Assembly: GCA_028275265.1 (NCBI GenBank)
Contig: JAPWUZ010000014.1
Coordinates: forward strand, 1 to 20,268
Source: Armatimonadota bacterium
GTDB taxonomy: Bacteria; Armatimonadota; HRBIN16
Length of the DNA: 20,268 bases
Direction: 5' to 3'
Position 1 is the first letter of the stretch, and every line of letters starts with the position of its first letter. The notes beneath the pieces were generated by a model. The model saw only the letters and a list, made by a program, of their open reading frames with translations, was not told the DNA's origin and did no database searches. Position numbers and translations under genes: made by a program. Shown here piece by piece: positions 7,170 to 14,653 of this stretch.

Positions 7170-8701
7170 CCTGCGCCTGCGCCCTGCTCCTGTTCCACCT
7201 CTTTGCGCAGCAGACGCTTCAGGATTTTGCCCGTGGCGGACTTGGGCAGCGATTCGCGGAATATCACGCGCCGGGGTACCTTGAAGTTCGCCAGCCGCTG
7301 GCGGCAGTAACGGATAATGTCCCGTTCGGTGGCTTCCGCACCGGGCTTGAGCACCACATAGGCCACCGGTTCCTCGCCGCGAAGTTCGTCGTATTCGCCC
7401 ACCACCGCCGCCTCCGCGACCGCTGGGTGGGTGTGCAGCACTTCCTCGACCTCACGCGGGTAGACGTTCAGCCCGCCCACGATAATCATGTCCTTCTTGC
7501 GATCCACGATGTAAAAGTAGCCGTCCTCGTCCACCTTGCCGATGTCCCCAGTGTGATACCAGCCGCTGCGCATGGCTTCGGCGGTGGCTTCTGGTTGATT
7601 GTAATAGCCCAGCATCACGTTCTCCCCGCGCACCACAATCTCACCCAGCTCGCCTACCGGAACCTCGTTATCGTTGTCGTCGAAAATCTTCATCTCCACG
7701 CCCGGAATGGGCAAGCCGATGCTGCCGGGCTTGCGCACGCCCTTAATCGGATTCACCGCCGTCACCGGCGAGCATTCAGTCGGTCCGTCCCCTTCCACAA
7801 TCACCACATTGAATCGCTTCTCGAACGCTTGCATCACCGCTACCGGCATCGGCGCGCCACCGGAGACACACACGCGCAATGAAGACAAGTCATACTCGCG
7901 CGGCAGCGGGAAGTGCAGGATGGCGGCAAACATCGTGGGCACCGCAGGGAAGATGGTGCAACGGTGCTTCTCGATGGCTTCCAGCGCGCCGTCTGGGCTG
8001 AACCGTTCCAGCAGGGTGCTGCTGCACCCGACATAAATACACAGGTGCATACACACCGTGCCCGCGAAGGCATGGAAGAGCGGCAGCACCGTCAGGAAGT
8101 TGTCCTGAGGAGACATTTCCAGCACCGGCACGCACGACTCGCAGTTGGCTATTAGGTTGCGGTGGCTGAGCATACATCCTTTGGGAAAGCCCGTCGTGCC
8201 GGAGGTGTAGAGGAACACGGCGGGATGCTCACGCGGGTTGAACTCCGGCGGAGTGGGTACGGGAGCCTGCTGCTGCCACAGCGCATCGAAGGGCAAAAAG
8301 TCGGGAGCCTCTCCTCCCACCATCAACATGTGCTGCAGAGAGGGCACCTGCGGCTTCACTGCACGCAGCACATCGGCTAAGAGCGGGATGGTCACCGCCG
8401 CCTTTACGCCCGCGTCGTTGTAAATATAACGCAGTTCATCGGGCTTGAGCAGGGGATTAGCGGGTACGGCGATTGCCCCCAGCGCCTGACAGGCGTAGTA
8501 TGCCATGACAAACTGCGGCACGTTGGGCAACAGTATCGCCACGCGGTCGCCCTTCTCCACACCGAGCTCTTTGAACCCTTTAGCGACGCCGCTCACCGCG
8601 CCGAGCAGCTGCCCGTAAGAGATAGGCTTGTCACGGAAGATAAGTGCGGTCTGGTCCGGATTGCGCTGCGTGGTTTGTAAAAGCATTTCGAAAAGATTCA
8701 T
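7166..8701 (-). CDS. Long-chain fatty acid-CoA ligase (FadD-like, ANL superfamily)
   Basis: A 511-residue adenylate-forming enzyme, expected to activate a fatty or related carboxylic acid to its acyl-CoA in the cytoplasm. The nucleotide-binding loop is LYTSGTTGFPKGCMLSHRN (164-182), the hinge region GWYHTGDIGKVDEDGYFYIVDRKKDMIIVGGLNVYPREVEEVL (380-422), and the catalytic lysine lies in SATGKILKR (K492). The motif usually written GYGxTE is GDGPTE here (304-309), so the aromatic residue near the adenine is Asp; the chemistry should survive but specificity may differ. ATG 8701 is preferred over an in-frame start 57 nt upstream because the family homology begins with MNLFEMLLQT. AGGAGG lies 12 nt before the ATG, which is rather far. 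The first gene of a two-gene unit, it overlaps the DUF554 gene by 4 nt. Two palindromes (8721-8766) lie just upstream. Confidence 0.9.
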   Translation of the reverse strand: MNLFEMLLQTTQRNPDQTALIFRDKPISYGQLLGAVSGVAKGFKELGVEKGDRVAILLPNVPQFVMAYYACQALGAIAVPANPLLKPDELRYIYNDAGVKAAVTIPLLADVLRAVKPQVPSLQHMLMVGGEAPDFLPFDALWQQQAPVPTPPEFNPREHPAVFLYTSGTTGFPKGCMLSHRNLIANCESCVPVLEMSPQDNFLTVLPLFHAFAGTVCMHLCIYVGCSSTLLERFSPDGALEAIEKHRCTIFPAVPTMFAAILHFPLPREYDLSSLRVCVSGGAPMPVAVMQAFEKRFNVVIVEGDGPTECSPVTAVNPIKGVRKPGSIGLPIPGVEMKIFDDNDNEVPVGELGEIVVRGENVMLGYYNQPEATAEAMRSGWYHTGDIGKVDEDGYFYIVDRKKDMIIVGGLNVYPREVEEVLHTHPAVAEAAVVGEYDELRGEEPVAYVVLKPGAEATERDIIRYCRQRLANFKVPRRVIFRESLPKSATGKILKRLLRKEVEQEQGAGAG

Positions 8702-8720
8702 CGCCCTGTCACACCTCCTG

Positions 8721-8766
8721 TTGCTTGATTTCGAGCAATAAGACGCCTTTTCCTGCACGGCAGGAA
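8721..8766. promoter_or_regulatory. Two palindromes in the divergent acyl-CoA ligase / oxidoreductase intergenic region
   Basis: The first (8721-8738) is TTGCTTGA-TT-TCGAGCAA, 8-bp arms with one mismatch, the size and symmetry of a dimeric repressor site. It lies 3 bases upstream of the AGGAGG of the acyl-CoA ligase gene. The second (8750-8766) is TTCCTGC-ACG-GCAGGAA with perfect 7-bp arms. No T-run follows either, so operator sites are likelier than terminators. No clear -35/-10 pair was found in this 136-bp region. Confidence 0.4.
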
Positions 8767-8837
8767 TCGCCAGCCAGAACGCGGAAGGCTACGGGTAGCA
8801 GGAGTATCGCAGACATGGTTCAGGGGGGTAGACACAG

Positions 8838-9869
8838 ATGGCAACCGAACAGTGGGGTATCGGCATAGTCGGGCTTGGCGGCATCGCCAATACACACCTG
8901 ACCGCCTACCGCAATCTGGGGCTGAAGGTGGTGGGCGGAGCGGACATTGACCCTGAGCGGGTGAAACTGATGCAGGCGAAGTGGGAACTGCCCATCGCGA
9001 CCACCGACGTGGAGTCGCTGATTGCACACCCCGAAGTGAGGATTGTGGATGTGGCGGCGCCCCATTTTCTGCATGTGCGCGAGCCGATTTTCCGCTGGGC
9101 AGCGAAGTATGGCAAGGCGTTGTTTGTGCAGAAGCCGCTGGAGCAGTACTACGAGAACGCCCGCAAGCTGGTCGCCATTGCGGAGGAAGCGGGTATCCCG
9201 CTGATGGTGAACCAGAACTCGGTGTTCGTGCCCGGTTTTCAGGTAATGGAACGGTATCTGCGGGAAGGTGCCATCGGCACGCCGTATTACTGCCAGATTG
9301 AGAACCGCAACTGGTTTGACCTGAGCGGGCACGCCTTTTACGGCAAACAGGAGCGGTGGGTGCTGAGCGATATGGGTGTGCATCACCTCGCGCTGGTGGT
9401 GCACTGGTTTGGCAACTGGCGCAGTGCATACGCCATCATGGGGCGAGACCCATCGCAAACCGGAATTGTCGGCGATACGTGGAACGTGATGAACATCCGC
9501 TTCGAGAACGGGATGCAGGCGTGTATCATCAACAACTGGAGTTATCGCGGACACCTGCCTCGCCCGCACATGGTGGAGGAAGTGGTGATTCAGGGCGATA
9601 AAGGTGCGATTACCGGCACCAGCGAGGGGTTCGTCATTGTTACTGCTGAGCCGCCTGCGGAAATCCGCCCTCGCTTTCAGGGCAAGTGGTCTCCTGACGC
9701 CTTTGGCAACGCGATGCTGCACTACATCCGCTCTCTGGACGAGGGCAAGCCCTACCTGTGCAGCGGCAGGCATAACCTGCAGGTGGTCGCGCTGATTGAA
9801 GCCGGCTATCGTTCGGTGCAGGAAGGGCGCGAAATTACCCGTAAAGAGATAATGGGCGAAGACGCCTGA
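8838..9869 (+). CDS. Gfo/Idh/MocA-family oxidoreductase
   Basis: A 343-residue NAD(P)-dependent sugar/polyol dehydrogenase-type protein. The Rossmann fold opens with GIGIVGLGGIANTHLTAYRNL (7-27). The second strand ends in GGADIDPERV, whose acidic residue favours NAD. The EKP motif appears as VQKPLEQ (98-103), keeping the catalytic-type Lys 99. The active-site helix has SDMGVHHLALVVHWFG (177-192), with D178 and H182. The C-terminal alpha/beta domain ends with LCSGRHNLQVVALIEAGYRSVQEGREI, typical of the family. A G-run (8823-8828) serves as a ribosome-binding site. The ThuA-like gene follows after 26 nt, a pairing seen often in bacteria that degrade complex sugars; the two probably act in one pathway for an unidentified sugar. 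Confidence 0.9.
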   Translation: MATEQWGIGIVGLGGIANTHLTAYRNLGLKVVGGADIDPERVKLMQAKWELPIATTDVESLIAHPEVRIVDVAAPHFLHVREPIFRWAAKYGKALFVQKPLEQYYENARKLVAIAEEAGIPLMVNQNSVFVPGFQVMERYLREGAIGTPYYCQIENRNWFDLSGHAFYGKQERWVLSDMGVHHLALVVHWFGNWRSAYAIMGRDPSQTGIVGDTWNVMNIRFENGMQACIINNWSYRGHLPRPHMVEEVVIQGDKGAITGTSEGFVIVTAEPPAEIRPRFQGKWSPDAFGNAMLHYIRSLDEGKPYLCSGRHNLQVVALIEAGYRSVQEGREITRKEIMGEDA

Positions 9870-9895
9870 GAAACGAGAATGAGGTGGAGGAGAAG

Positions 9896-10645
9896 ATGAG
9901 CAAACTGCGTGTTCTGGTATGGGATGAGAATCCGCCGCACGCGCCAAAAGCAGTGTATCCCAACAGCATCAACGGCGCGGTGGCAGAAGGGTTGCGAGAA
10001 CTGGACAAAGAGGGTTTACTGGAGGTGCGCACTGCCAATCTGGATGAACCCGAACAGGGCTGCCCTGCCGACATGCTGGCGAACACCGACGTGCTGATGT
10101 GGTGGGGGCACGCCCGGCATGGCGAGGTGAAAGACGAGCTGGCAGCACGCATTGCGGAGCGCGTTCAGCAAGAGGGCATGGGCTTTGTCGCCCTCCACTC
10201 CGCGCACTATTCCAAGCCGTTCCGCGCGGTGCTGAACTGCACCGGTCACCTGAAGGGCGGCTGGCGCGAGAACGACCCGCCGGAAGACGAACACATCCGC
10301 GTGTGCGCTCCCTGGCACCCGATTGCGAAGGGTGTTGAGGACTTCGTGCTGAACGGCGAGGAGATGTACGGCGCGCCTTTTGATGTGCCGCCGCCACTGG
10401 TGGTGATACTGCAGTCCTACTTCCCGCTGGGCGGTGAGACTTTCCCCTCCGGCTTGTGCTGGACGGTGGGTAAAGGGATAGACCCGAACTTCACGTCGGG
10501 ACCCGGCGGTGGTATCGGGCAGGGCGAAGGTATCGGGCGCGTCTTCTATTTCCGCCCCGGGCACGAGACCATGCCCACCTACTTCCACCCTGTCGTGCGC
10601 CGCATTCTCTATAACGCGGTACTCTGGGCGGGGAAGAAACTGTAA
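9896..10645 (+). CDS. ThuA-like protein (trehalose-utilisation type)
   Basis: A 249-residue protein of the ThuA family, which has a glutamine-amidotransferase-like fold. It opens with KLRVLVWDENPPH, followed by the flavodoxin-like pattern DVLMWWGHARHGEV (about 63-76), GMGFVALHSAHYSKPFRAVLNCTGHLKGGWREN (about 94-126), HPIAKGVEDFVLNGEEMYG (142-160) and GRVFYFRPGHETMPTYFHPVVRRILYNAVLWA (215-246). Family members are linked to disaccharide use and often sit beside Gfo/Idh oxidoreductases, as here, but the reaction is not established. An in-frame GTG at 9884 is possible. ATG 9896 is preferred because GGAGG ends 5 nt before it. No terminator follows; the repeat element at 10660 begins 14 nt after the stop. 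Confidence 0.88.
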   Translation: MSKLRVLVWDENPPHAPKAVYPNSINGAVAEGLRELDKEGLLEVRTANLDEPEQGCPADMLANTDVLMWWGHARHGEVKDELAARIAERVQQEGMGFVALHSAHYSKPFRAVLNCTGHLKGGWRENDPPEDEHIRVCAPWHPIAKGVEDFVLNGEEMYGAPFDVPPPLVVILQSYFPLGGETFPSGLCWTVGKGIDPNFTSGPGGGIGQGEGIGRVFYFRPGHETMPTYFHPVVRRILYNAVLWAGKKL

Positions 10646-10659
10646 AACCGTTCCCCTTG

Positions 10660-10838
10660 CCCCGCAGGGCTTACTACACGACACTTTCTCTGACGGGAGG
10701 AAGGTCCAGTAAGTTGCGCCCCCCTCCTGACCTCCCCCGTGGACGGGGGAGGAACCCCTAACGCTCTCCCCGCCCGCGGGGAGGGCTGGGGTGGGGGCGA
10801 AAACCCGCAGAAAATGTCGTGTGGTGAGCCCCGCAGGG
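10660..10838. repeat. MITE-like nested inverted-repeat element
   Basis: The outer arms (10660-10692 and 10808-10838) pair over about 30 bp, with five mismatches that are all transitions plus a small gap; the core ACACGACA/TGTCGTGT is perfect. Inside are two tight hairpins: a perfect 10-bp stem with a 2-nt loop (10731-10752) and an 8-bp stem with a 2-nt loop (10766-10783). These are flanked by C-rich and G-rich stretches (10717-10732, 10784-10799) that can also partly pair. The 10-mer CCCCGCAGGG occurs at both outer ends in direct orientation and may be a target-site duplication, though it is itself nearly palindromic. There is no coding capacity. It fits a non-autonomous miniature element or a dispersed palindromic repeat; no second copy is in the window. 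Confidence 0.6.
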
Positions 10839-10885
10839 AAGCGGACCCATCGATTTAAATGACAGCAGGAACGGGATGCCTCCCG

Positions 10886-13291
10886 CTACTTCTCTTTCAG
10901 CACTATCACCGTTAGCGAGTGTTTGGGGAAGGTATACCGGAACTGCGGAGCGACCCCTCTCAGCGTGCTTTCCACCGGCGCAACGCGCTTGGGGTTATCC
11001 AGCGAGTTCTCGTCATCCAGACTGTCGCTGGTTAGCTGGATGACCTTCCCAGAAGGTTGTAATGAGCGTACACCCTGCAGGCGAATCTCAGACTCCACCG
11101 CCCTGTCGGAAACGTTCACCACTTTGAGGATAACCTCACGGGTTCGGCGGTTTCGACTCGCCACAGCATAGAGGACAGGCAGCGGTTTCTCCTCGAAATC
11201 GTGTATCAGCTTGCCGTCCAGATAGCATCGAATGCGTGTACCCTGCACCTCGATGCGGATATCGTACCATCGCCCGGTCTCAATGCTGCCGGGCACCTCG
11301 TTGCTCACGATACTTTTGCCTCCGGCAACACATTGCTCGACGGCGTGTTTGGAATTGCCCCATCCTCCGAGGTTCCACCAGTACCAGTTGTCATCGTCGC
11401 GCACGCGGAACATGATAAGGAAACCTTCCGCCCCGCCGAGCTTACGCGCGCGCAGGCTCAGGGTGTAGTCCCTCCAGTTGGGGTCACCCGCCACCGCGCG
11501 GCAATCGGTAGCCAATCCGTTCTGACGATAGGCACCGTCCACCACCTGCCAGTCGCCGCGCACCACGCGCCAGCCCGTCGCTCCCTGCGTGAAATCGGCG
11601 GCAAACAGGGTCTGTCCGTTGTGCGTCACTGTGACGTCTCGGTACTCCGCCTGCGTTGCCCATGTGCCCAGTCCGATCGCCCCGCGCGGTTCGGTGACCG
11701 CCGTTGCAGGTGCGTCTACCCGGAGAGGCAATACATGCGTGCCGCGATAGAGGCTGAACAGCTTCTGCACGTAGTAGGAAGGTGTGCCGTAGACGCGCGA
11801 GCTGTCGAAACCAATCAGGTCGGGGTTCCACTGGCGCGCGTTCACATGGACAAACAGCGGGGCGTAAGCCGCCATCACCACGATATCCGCGTTGCGCTCG
11901 ATGCCGGTCATGAACGCGGCTTCACCAAGAGCCGCACGCAGGTTACCCGTTCCACAGCCCCGTGTAACCGCATACTCGCCCACGAAAATCTTCGGTCCCT
12001 TGCGGTCGTAACGGTCATAGCGGCTGGCTTGCGAGATGAACCAGTCCGCGCTGGAGTAGTAGTGCTCGTCCAGTACGTCCATGGGGCGGCTCCGCACCGC
12101 AGAGTTGGCAATAATCTGAATCTGCGGAAAGCGCGCCTTGACAGAGTCGTAGAAGCGGGCGTATCGCTCCTCGTACGCCGGTCCCCAGTTCTCGTTGCCC
12201 ACCTCCACAAAGCGCAGCGGGAAGGGCTTGGGGTGCCCGTTCCTCGCCCGCAGCGCACCCCACTTGCTGCTGGGCGGCCCGACGGCATATTCGATGGCAG
12301 CCAGAGCGTCTTCGATCCACTCGTCCAGCTGTTCCATTGGCGCGACATCCCCGTTGCGATACTGGCACGCCATCCCGCAGTTGACCACCAGCAACGGTTC
12401 CGCGCCGAGGTCCTCGCTCATCTGCAGGTATTCGTGTAGCCCCAGTCCCTGTGTGGTGGTATAACCCCACACACACCAGCGGGATGGGCGTTCTGCGATG
12501 TCACCCAGTGTATCCCGCCAGCGCAGGGCGTTGCTCATGCGGTCGCCCTCCACAAAACAGCCGCCCGGAAAGCGCACAAAGGAGGGTTTCAGGTCTGCCA
12601 GCATCTGCGCCAGGTCTTTGCGCAGTCCGTTGGGGCGTCCCTTAAAGGTGTCCTCCGGCATCAGCGAAACCATGTCCAGCCAAACCGTGCCCGGAGAATC
12701 GGCGGTGATGACCAGACGCGCTTTGGGGTCGGTCGCACGCGCGGTGAGCGTTGCCGCAAATCTTTTCCATTCCTGACCGATTCCCCGCACCGTGTGCTGA
12801 GCGTACACCTGTCCGTTTGCTCCCTCCAGGCGGAATGTCAACCCACCTCGAAAGCGATCGTTCCTGCGGGCGTAAAAGGACAGGCGGTACCGCTTGCCCT
12901 GTTGTACGGAGATGCCCCAGTAGCCCTCGTTGACGAGGCTAGCCCTCGATGCTCCCTCGTCGATCTCCCAGAGCAGGCTGCGCGTGTTTCTGCTGTTGAG
13001 GGGACGCGAGGTATCTATCGCGATGCGGGACTTACCACCGCCGTCGTCAGCCAGTGTCCATGCCTGCGGCACTGCAGCGTCCTCGAAGGAACGGTTGCGC
13101 ACCAACTCGGCATAGATTCCTCCGTCGCCTGCGTGGTTAATCTCCTCAAAGAAGATGCCCCACAACACAGGGCTGATGGGTGTGCCCCCCGCGCTGGCGT
13201 CTACATCTATTCTGGCGACCTGAGCCTGTGCGAGCGCAGAGGATAAGGCCACCAGAGTCGTCGCAAGGATGAAAACCCTGAGGAACCGCAT
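10886..13291 (-). CDS. Secreted GH51 alpha-L-arabinofuranosidase with inserted LamG-like domain
   Basis: An 801-residue exported enzyme that removes arabinofuranosyl side chains from plant polysaccharides. It has a signal peptide (MRFLRVFILATTLVALSSALAQAQ, 1-24), then the family opening ISPVLWGIFFEEINHAGDGGIYAELVRNRSFED (39-71). A CBM-like beta-sandwich follows (about 75-210). In the barrel are FVRFPGGCFVEGD (238-250), acid/base E367 in FVEVGNENWGP and nucleophile E439 in IFVGEYAVTRG. Residues about 540-702 form a LamG/DUF1080-like sandwich (DFTQGATGWRVVRGDWQVVDGAYRQ, WYDIRIEVQGTRIRCYLDGKLIHDF) inserted before the C-terminal beta domain (LYAVASRNRRTREVILKVVNVS). ATG 13291 is chosen over a longer frame because it starts the signal peptide and has GAGGAGG 10 nt upstream. 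The gene stands alone. Confidence 0.92.
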   Translation of the reverse strand: MRFLRVFILATTLVALSSALAQAQVARIDVDASAGGTPISPVLWGIFFEEINHAGDGGIYAELVRNRSFEDAAVPQAWTLADDGGGKSRIAIDTSRPLNSRNTRSLLWEIDEGASRASLVNEGYWGISVQQGKRYRLSFYARRNDRFRGGLTFRLEGANGQVYAQHTVRGIGQEWKRFAATLTARATDPKARLVITADSPGTVWLDMVSLMPEDTFKGRPNGLRKDLAQMLADLKPSFVRFPGGCFVEGDRMSNALRWRDTLGDIAERPSRWCVWGYTTTQGLGLHEYLQMSEDLGAEPLLVVNCGMACQYRNGDVAPMEQLDEWIEDALAAIEYAVGPPSSKWGALRARNGHPKPFPLRFVEVGNENWGPAYEERYARFYDSVKARFPQIQIIANSAVRSRPMDVLDEHYYSSADWFISQASRYDRYDRKGPKIFVGEYAVTRGCGTGNLRAALGEAAFMTGIERNADIVVMAAYAPLFVHVNARQWNPDLIGFDSSRVYGTPSYYVQKLFSLYRGTHVLPLRVDAPATAVTEPRGAIGLGTWATQAEYRDVTVTHNGQTLFAADFTQGATGWRVVRGDWQVVDGAYRQNGLATDCRAVAGDPNWRDYTLSLRARKLGGAEGFLIMFRVRDDDNWYWWNLGGWGNSKHAVEQCVAGGKSIVSNEVPGSIETGRWYDIRIEVQGTRIRCYLDGKLIHDFEEKPLPVLYAVASRNRRTREVILKVVNVSDRAVESEIRLQGVRSLQPSGKVIQLTSDSLDDENSLDNPKRVAPVESTLRGVAPQFRYTFPKHSLTVIVLKEK

Positions 13292-13390
13292 CCGTATTCG
13301 ACCTCCTCTATGAGCAGCTTCAGGCGTTACGCAGTTGCGATGAACACCCAGCCGGGCGCGCTTTTTCGGCGATACTAGAGACAGTTTTTC

Positions 13391-13461
13391 TGTCATGCTG
13401 AGAGAAAGCGAAGCATCTCTGCGTGTGACAATAGAGATTCTTCGCTCCGCTCAGAATGACA
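13391..13461. repeat. Dispersed-type inverted repeat (GTCATTCTGAG... class)
   Basis: Two arms of about 29-30 bp (13391-13420 and 13433-13461) are imperfect inverted copies separated by 12 nt. Read outward, each begins TGTCAT(T/G)CTGAG and ends GAAG(C/A)ATCTCT. This wording resembles intergenic repeats that I recall from many bacterial genomes, but I could not search for copies. A small palindrome GACAG-ttttt-CTGTC (13380-13394) overlaps the left arm. The element lies between the divergent arabinofuranosidase and miaA genes. In this 387-nt gene-free stretch (13292-13678) I see only this element, the stem-loop at 13478 and the miaA promoter. Confidence 0.65.
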
Positions 13462-13477
13462 TTCTATGTCGCTTTAT

Positions 13478-13539
13478 ATCACGAACTTTCCGGCGGTCTT
13501 CCAACTGCGTAACTGCTACGCTTTTTCCGTGTTCGTGAT
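13478..13539. other. Nested stem-loop upstream of the miaA promoter
   Basis: A perfect 9-bp inverted repeat (ATCACGAAC at 13478-13486, GTTCGTGAT at 13531-13539) encloses 44 nt. Inside that is a second small hairpin, GCGTA-actgc-TACGC. No T-run follows and no coding frame looks real. It could be a structured non-coding element, a protein-binding site or repeat debris. Confidence 0.35.
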
Positions 13540-13571
13540 CATGCGAGGAGACACCTGCCGCCCCAGCAATC

Positions 13572-13601
13572 TTGCAGGTCAGCCCGTGCTTATGGTATAC
13601 T
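13572..13601 (+). promoter_or_regulatory. Extended -10 promoter for the miaA-hfq unit
   Basis: TTGCAG (13572-13577), an 18-bp spacer and TATACT (13596-13601), the -10 preceded by TGG as an extended -10. Transcription would start near 13608, giving a 70-nt leader to the miaA ATG. This rules out the longer in-frame miaA start far upstream (13466). Confidence 0.7.
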
Positions 13602-13678
13602 GGGTTGCGCAAGCGTTTTGTACCTTGTCAAGTTGCAAGGGCGTACGCCACAGCCACACTCTGAGAAGCACGGAGCCA

Positions 13679-14623
13679 ATGAGAGACTTCCTGCCTGAAG
13701 TTCTGGCAGTAGTGGGACCCACTGCGACCGGAAAGACGGAGGTGGGCATCCTGTTAGCGGAGGCGCTGGGCGGAGAGATTGTCTCTGCGGACTGCATGGC
13801 GGTCTATCGCGGGATGGATATCGGCACCGCCAAGCCCACGCCAGAGCAGCAGCAGCGCGTGCGCTTCCACCTCATCGATGTCTGCAATCCTGACGAACCC
13901 TTCAGTGTAGCAAGGTTCCAGCAGATGGCACTGGAGGCGATTCGGCAGATTCGGCAGCGTGGCTCGTTGCCGCTGGTGGTTGGAGGCACGGGGCTGTATG
14001 TGAAGGCGCTGCTGGATGGCTTCCACATCCCGCCTGCTGCTGCAGACGAGGCGCTGCGCCAGCAGCTGTGGCAGGAAGCAAAACGAGAGGGCAGTGCAGC
14101 CCTCCACGCGCGGCTGAAGGAGGTGGACCCGCTTGCGGCGTCGCGCATCCACCCCAACGACGCGGTACGCATCATTCGCGCGCTGGAGGTCTATCAGCTC
14201 ACGGGGCGCCCCATTTCGGAGTGGCAGCGTCGGCAGCCTCCTGCAGAGGTGGGCAGAGTGCGTCGCTTCGGTCTGACCATGCCTCGTGAACTGCTGTACC
14301 GGCGCATCAACGAACGAGTGGAGCGGATGATTGCTCAGGGTTGGCTGGATGAGGTACGCCGGCTGCTGGAAGCGGGCTATGCTCCCAATCTGCCTGCGAT
14401 GCGTTCGCTGGGTTACGGGGAGCTGGTACAGGTGGTTCAGGGGCGAAGGGATCTTTCAGAAGCCATCGCGCTGATACAACGTGAAACAAGACGGTTTGCC
14501 AAGCGTCAATTAACATGGTTCCGCGCCGACAAGCAAATCGAATGGATAGACGCTTCGCAAGGTGCGGAAGAGACAGCGAAGCAAATACTGCAGAGACTGC
14601 GAAGCGAGCAAGAACACACTTAA
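13679..14623 (+). CDS. miaA: tRNA dimethylallyltransferase MiaA
   Basis: A 314-residue enzyme that adds a dimethylallyl group to N6 of A37 in tRNAs reading UNN codons. The P-loop is VGPTATGKT (12-20), the substrate loop SADCMAVYRGMDIGTAKP (36-53), then FHLIDVCNPDEPFSVARFQQMA, VVGGTGLYVKALLDG (100-114), and the C-terminal MRSLGYGELV and RQLTWFR (276-282). In the substrate loop many homologues have Asp-Ser where this has Asp-Cys (C39); D38 is kept. ATG 13679 matches the family N-terminus; GGAG lies only 3 nt before it, a short spacing. The hfq gene starts 30 nt downstream, a widely conserved pairing, and both probably share the promoter at 13572. Confidence 0.95.
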   Translation: MRDFLPEVLAVVGPTATGKTEVGILLAEALGGEIVSADCMAVYRGMDIGTAKPTPEQQQRVRFHLIDVCNPDEPFSVARFQQMALEAIRQIRQRGSLPLVVGGTGLYVKALLDGFHIPPAAADEALRQQLWQEAKREGSAALHARLKEVDPLAASRIHPNDAVRIIRALEVYQLTGRPISEWQRRQPPAEVGRVRRFGLTMPRELLYRRINERVERMIAQGWLDEVRRLLEAGYAPNLPAMRSLGYGELVQVVQGRRDLSEAIALIQRETRRFAKRQLTWFRADKQIEWIDASQGAEETAKQILQRLRSEQEHT

Positions 14624-14653
14624 TGGATTTTGGGATGGAGGGGAGCCCAAGAC

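Noticed and set aside
8820..9947. Long open frame (375 codons) on the minus strand opposite the Gfo/Idh gene
   Set aside because: The plus-strand protein has clear Rossmann and active-site motifs. The antisense frame is a by-product of GC-rich codon use and its translation resembles no family.
11201..12439. 412-codon open frame on the plus strand opposite the GH51 gene
   Set aside because: It lies wholly inside the arabinofuranosidase, which carries both catalytic Glu motifs; the antisense translation is His/Arg/Val-rich and unrecognisable.
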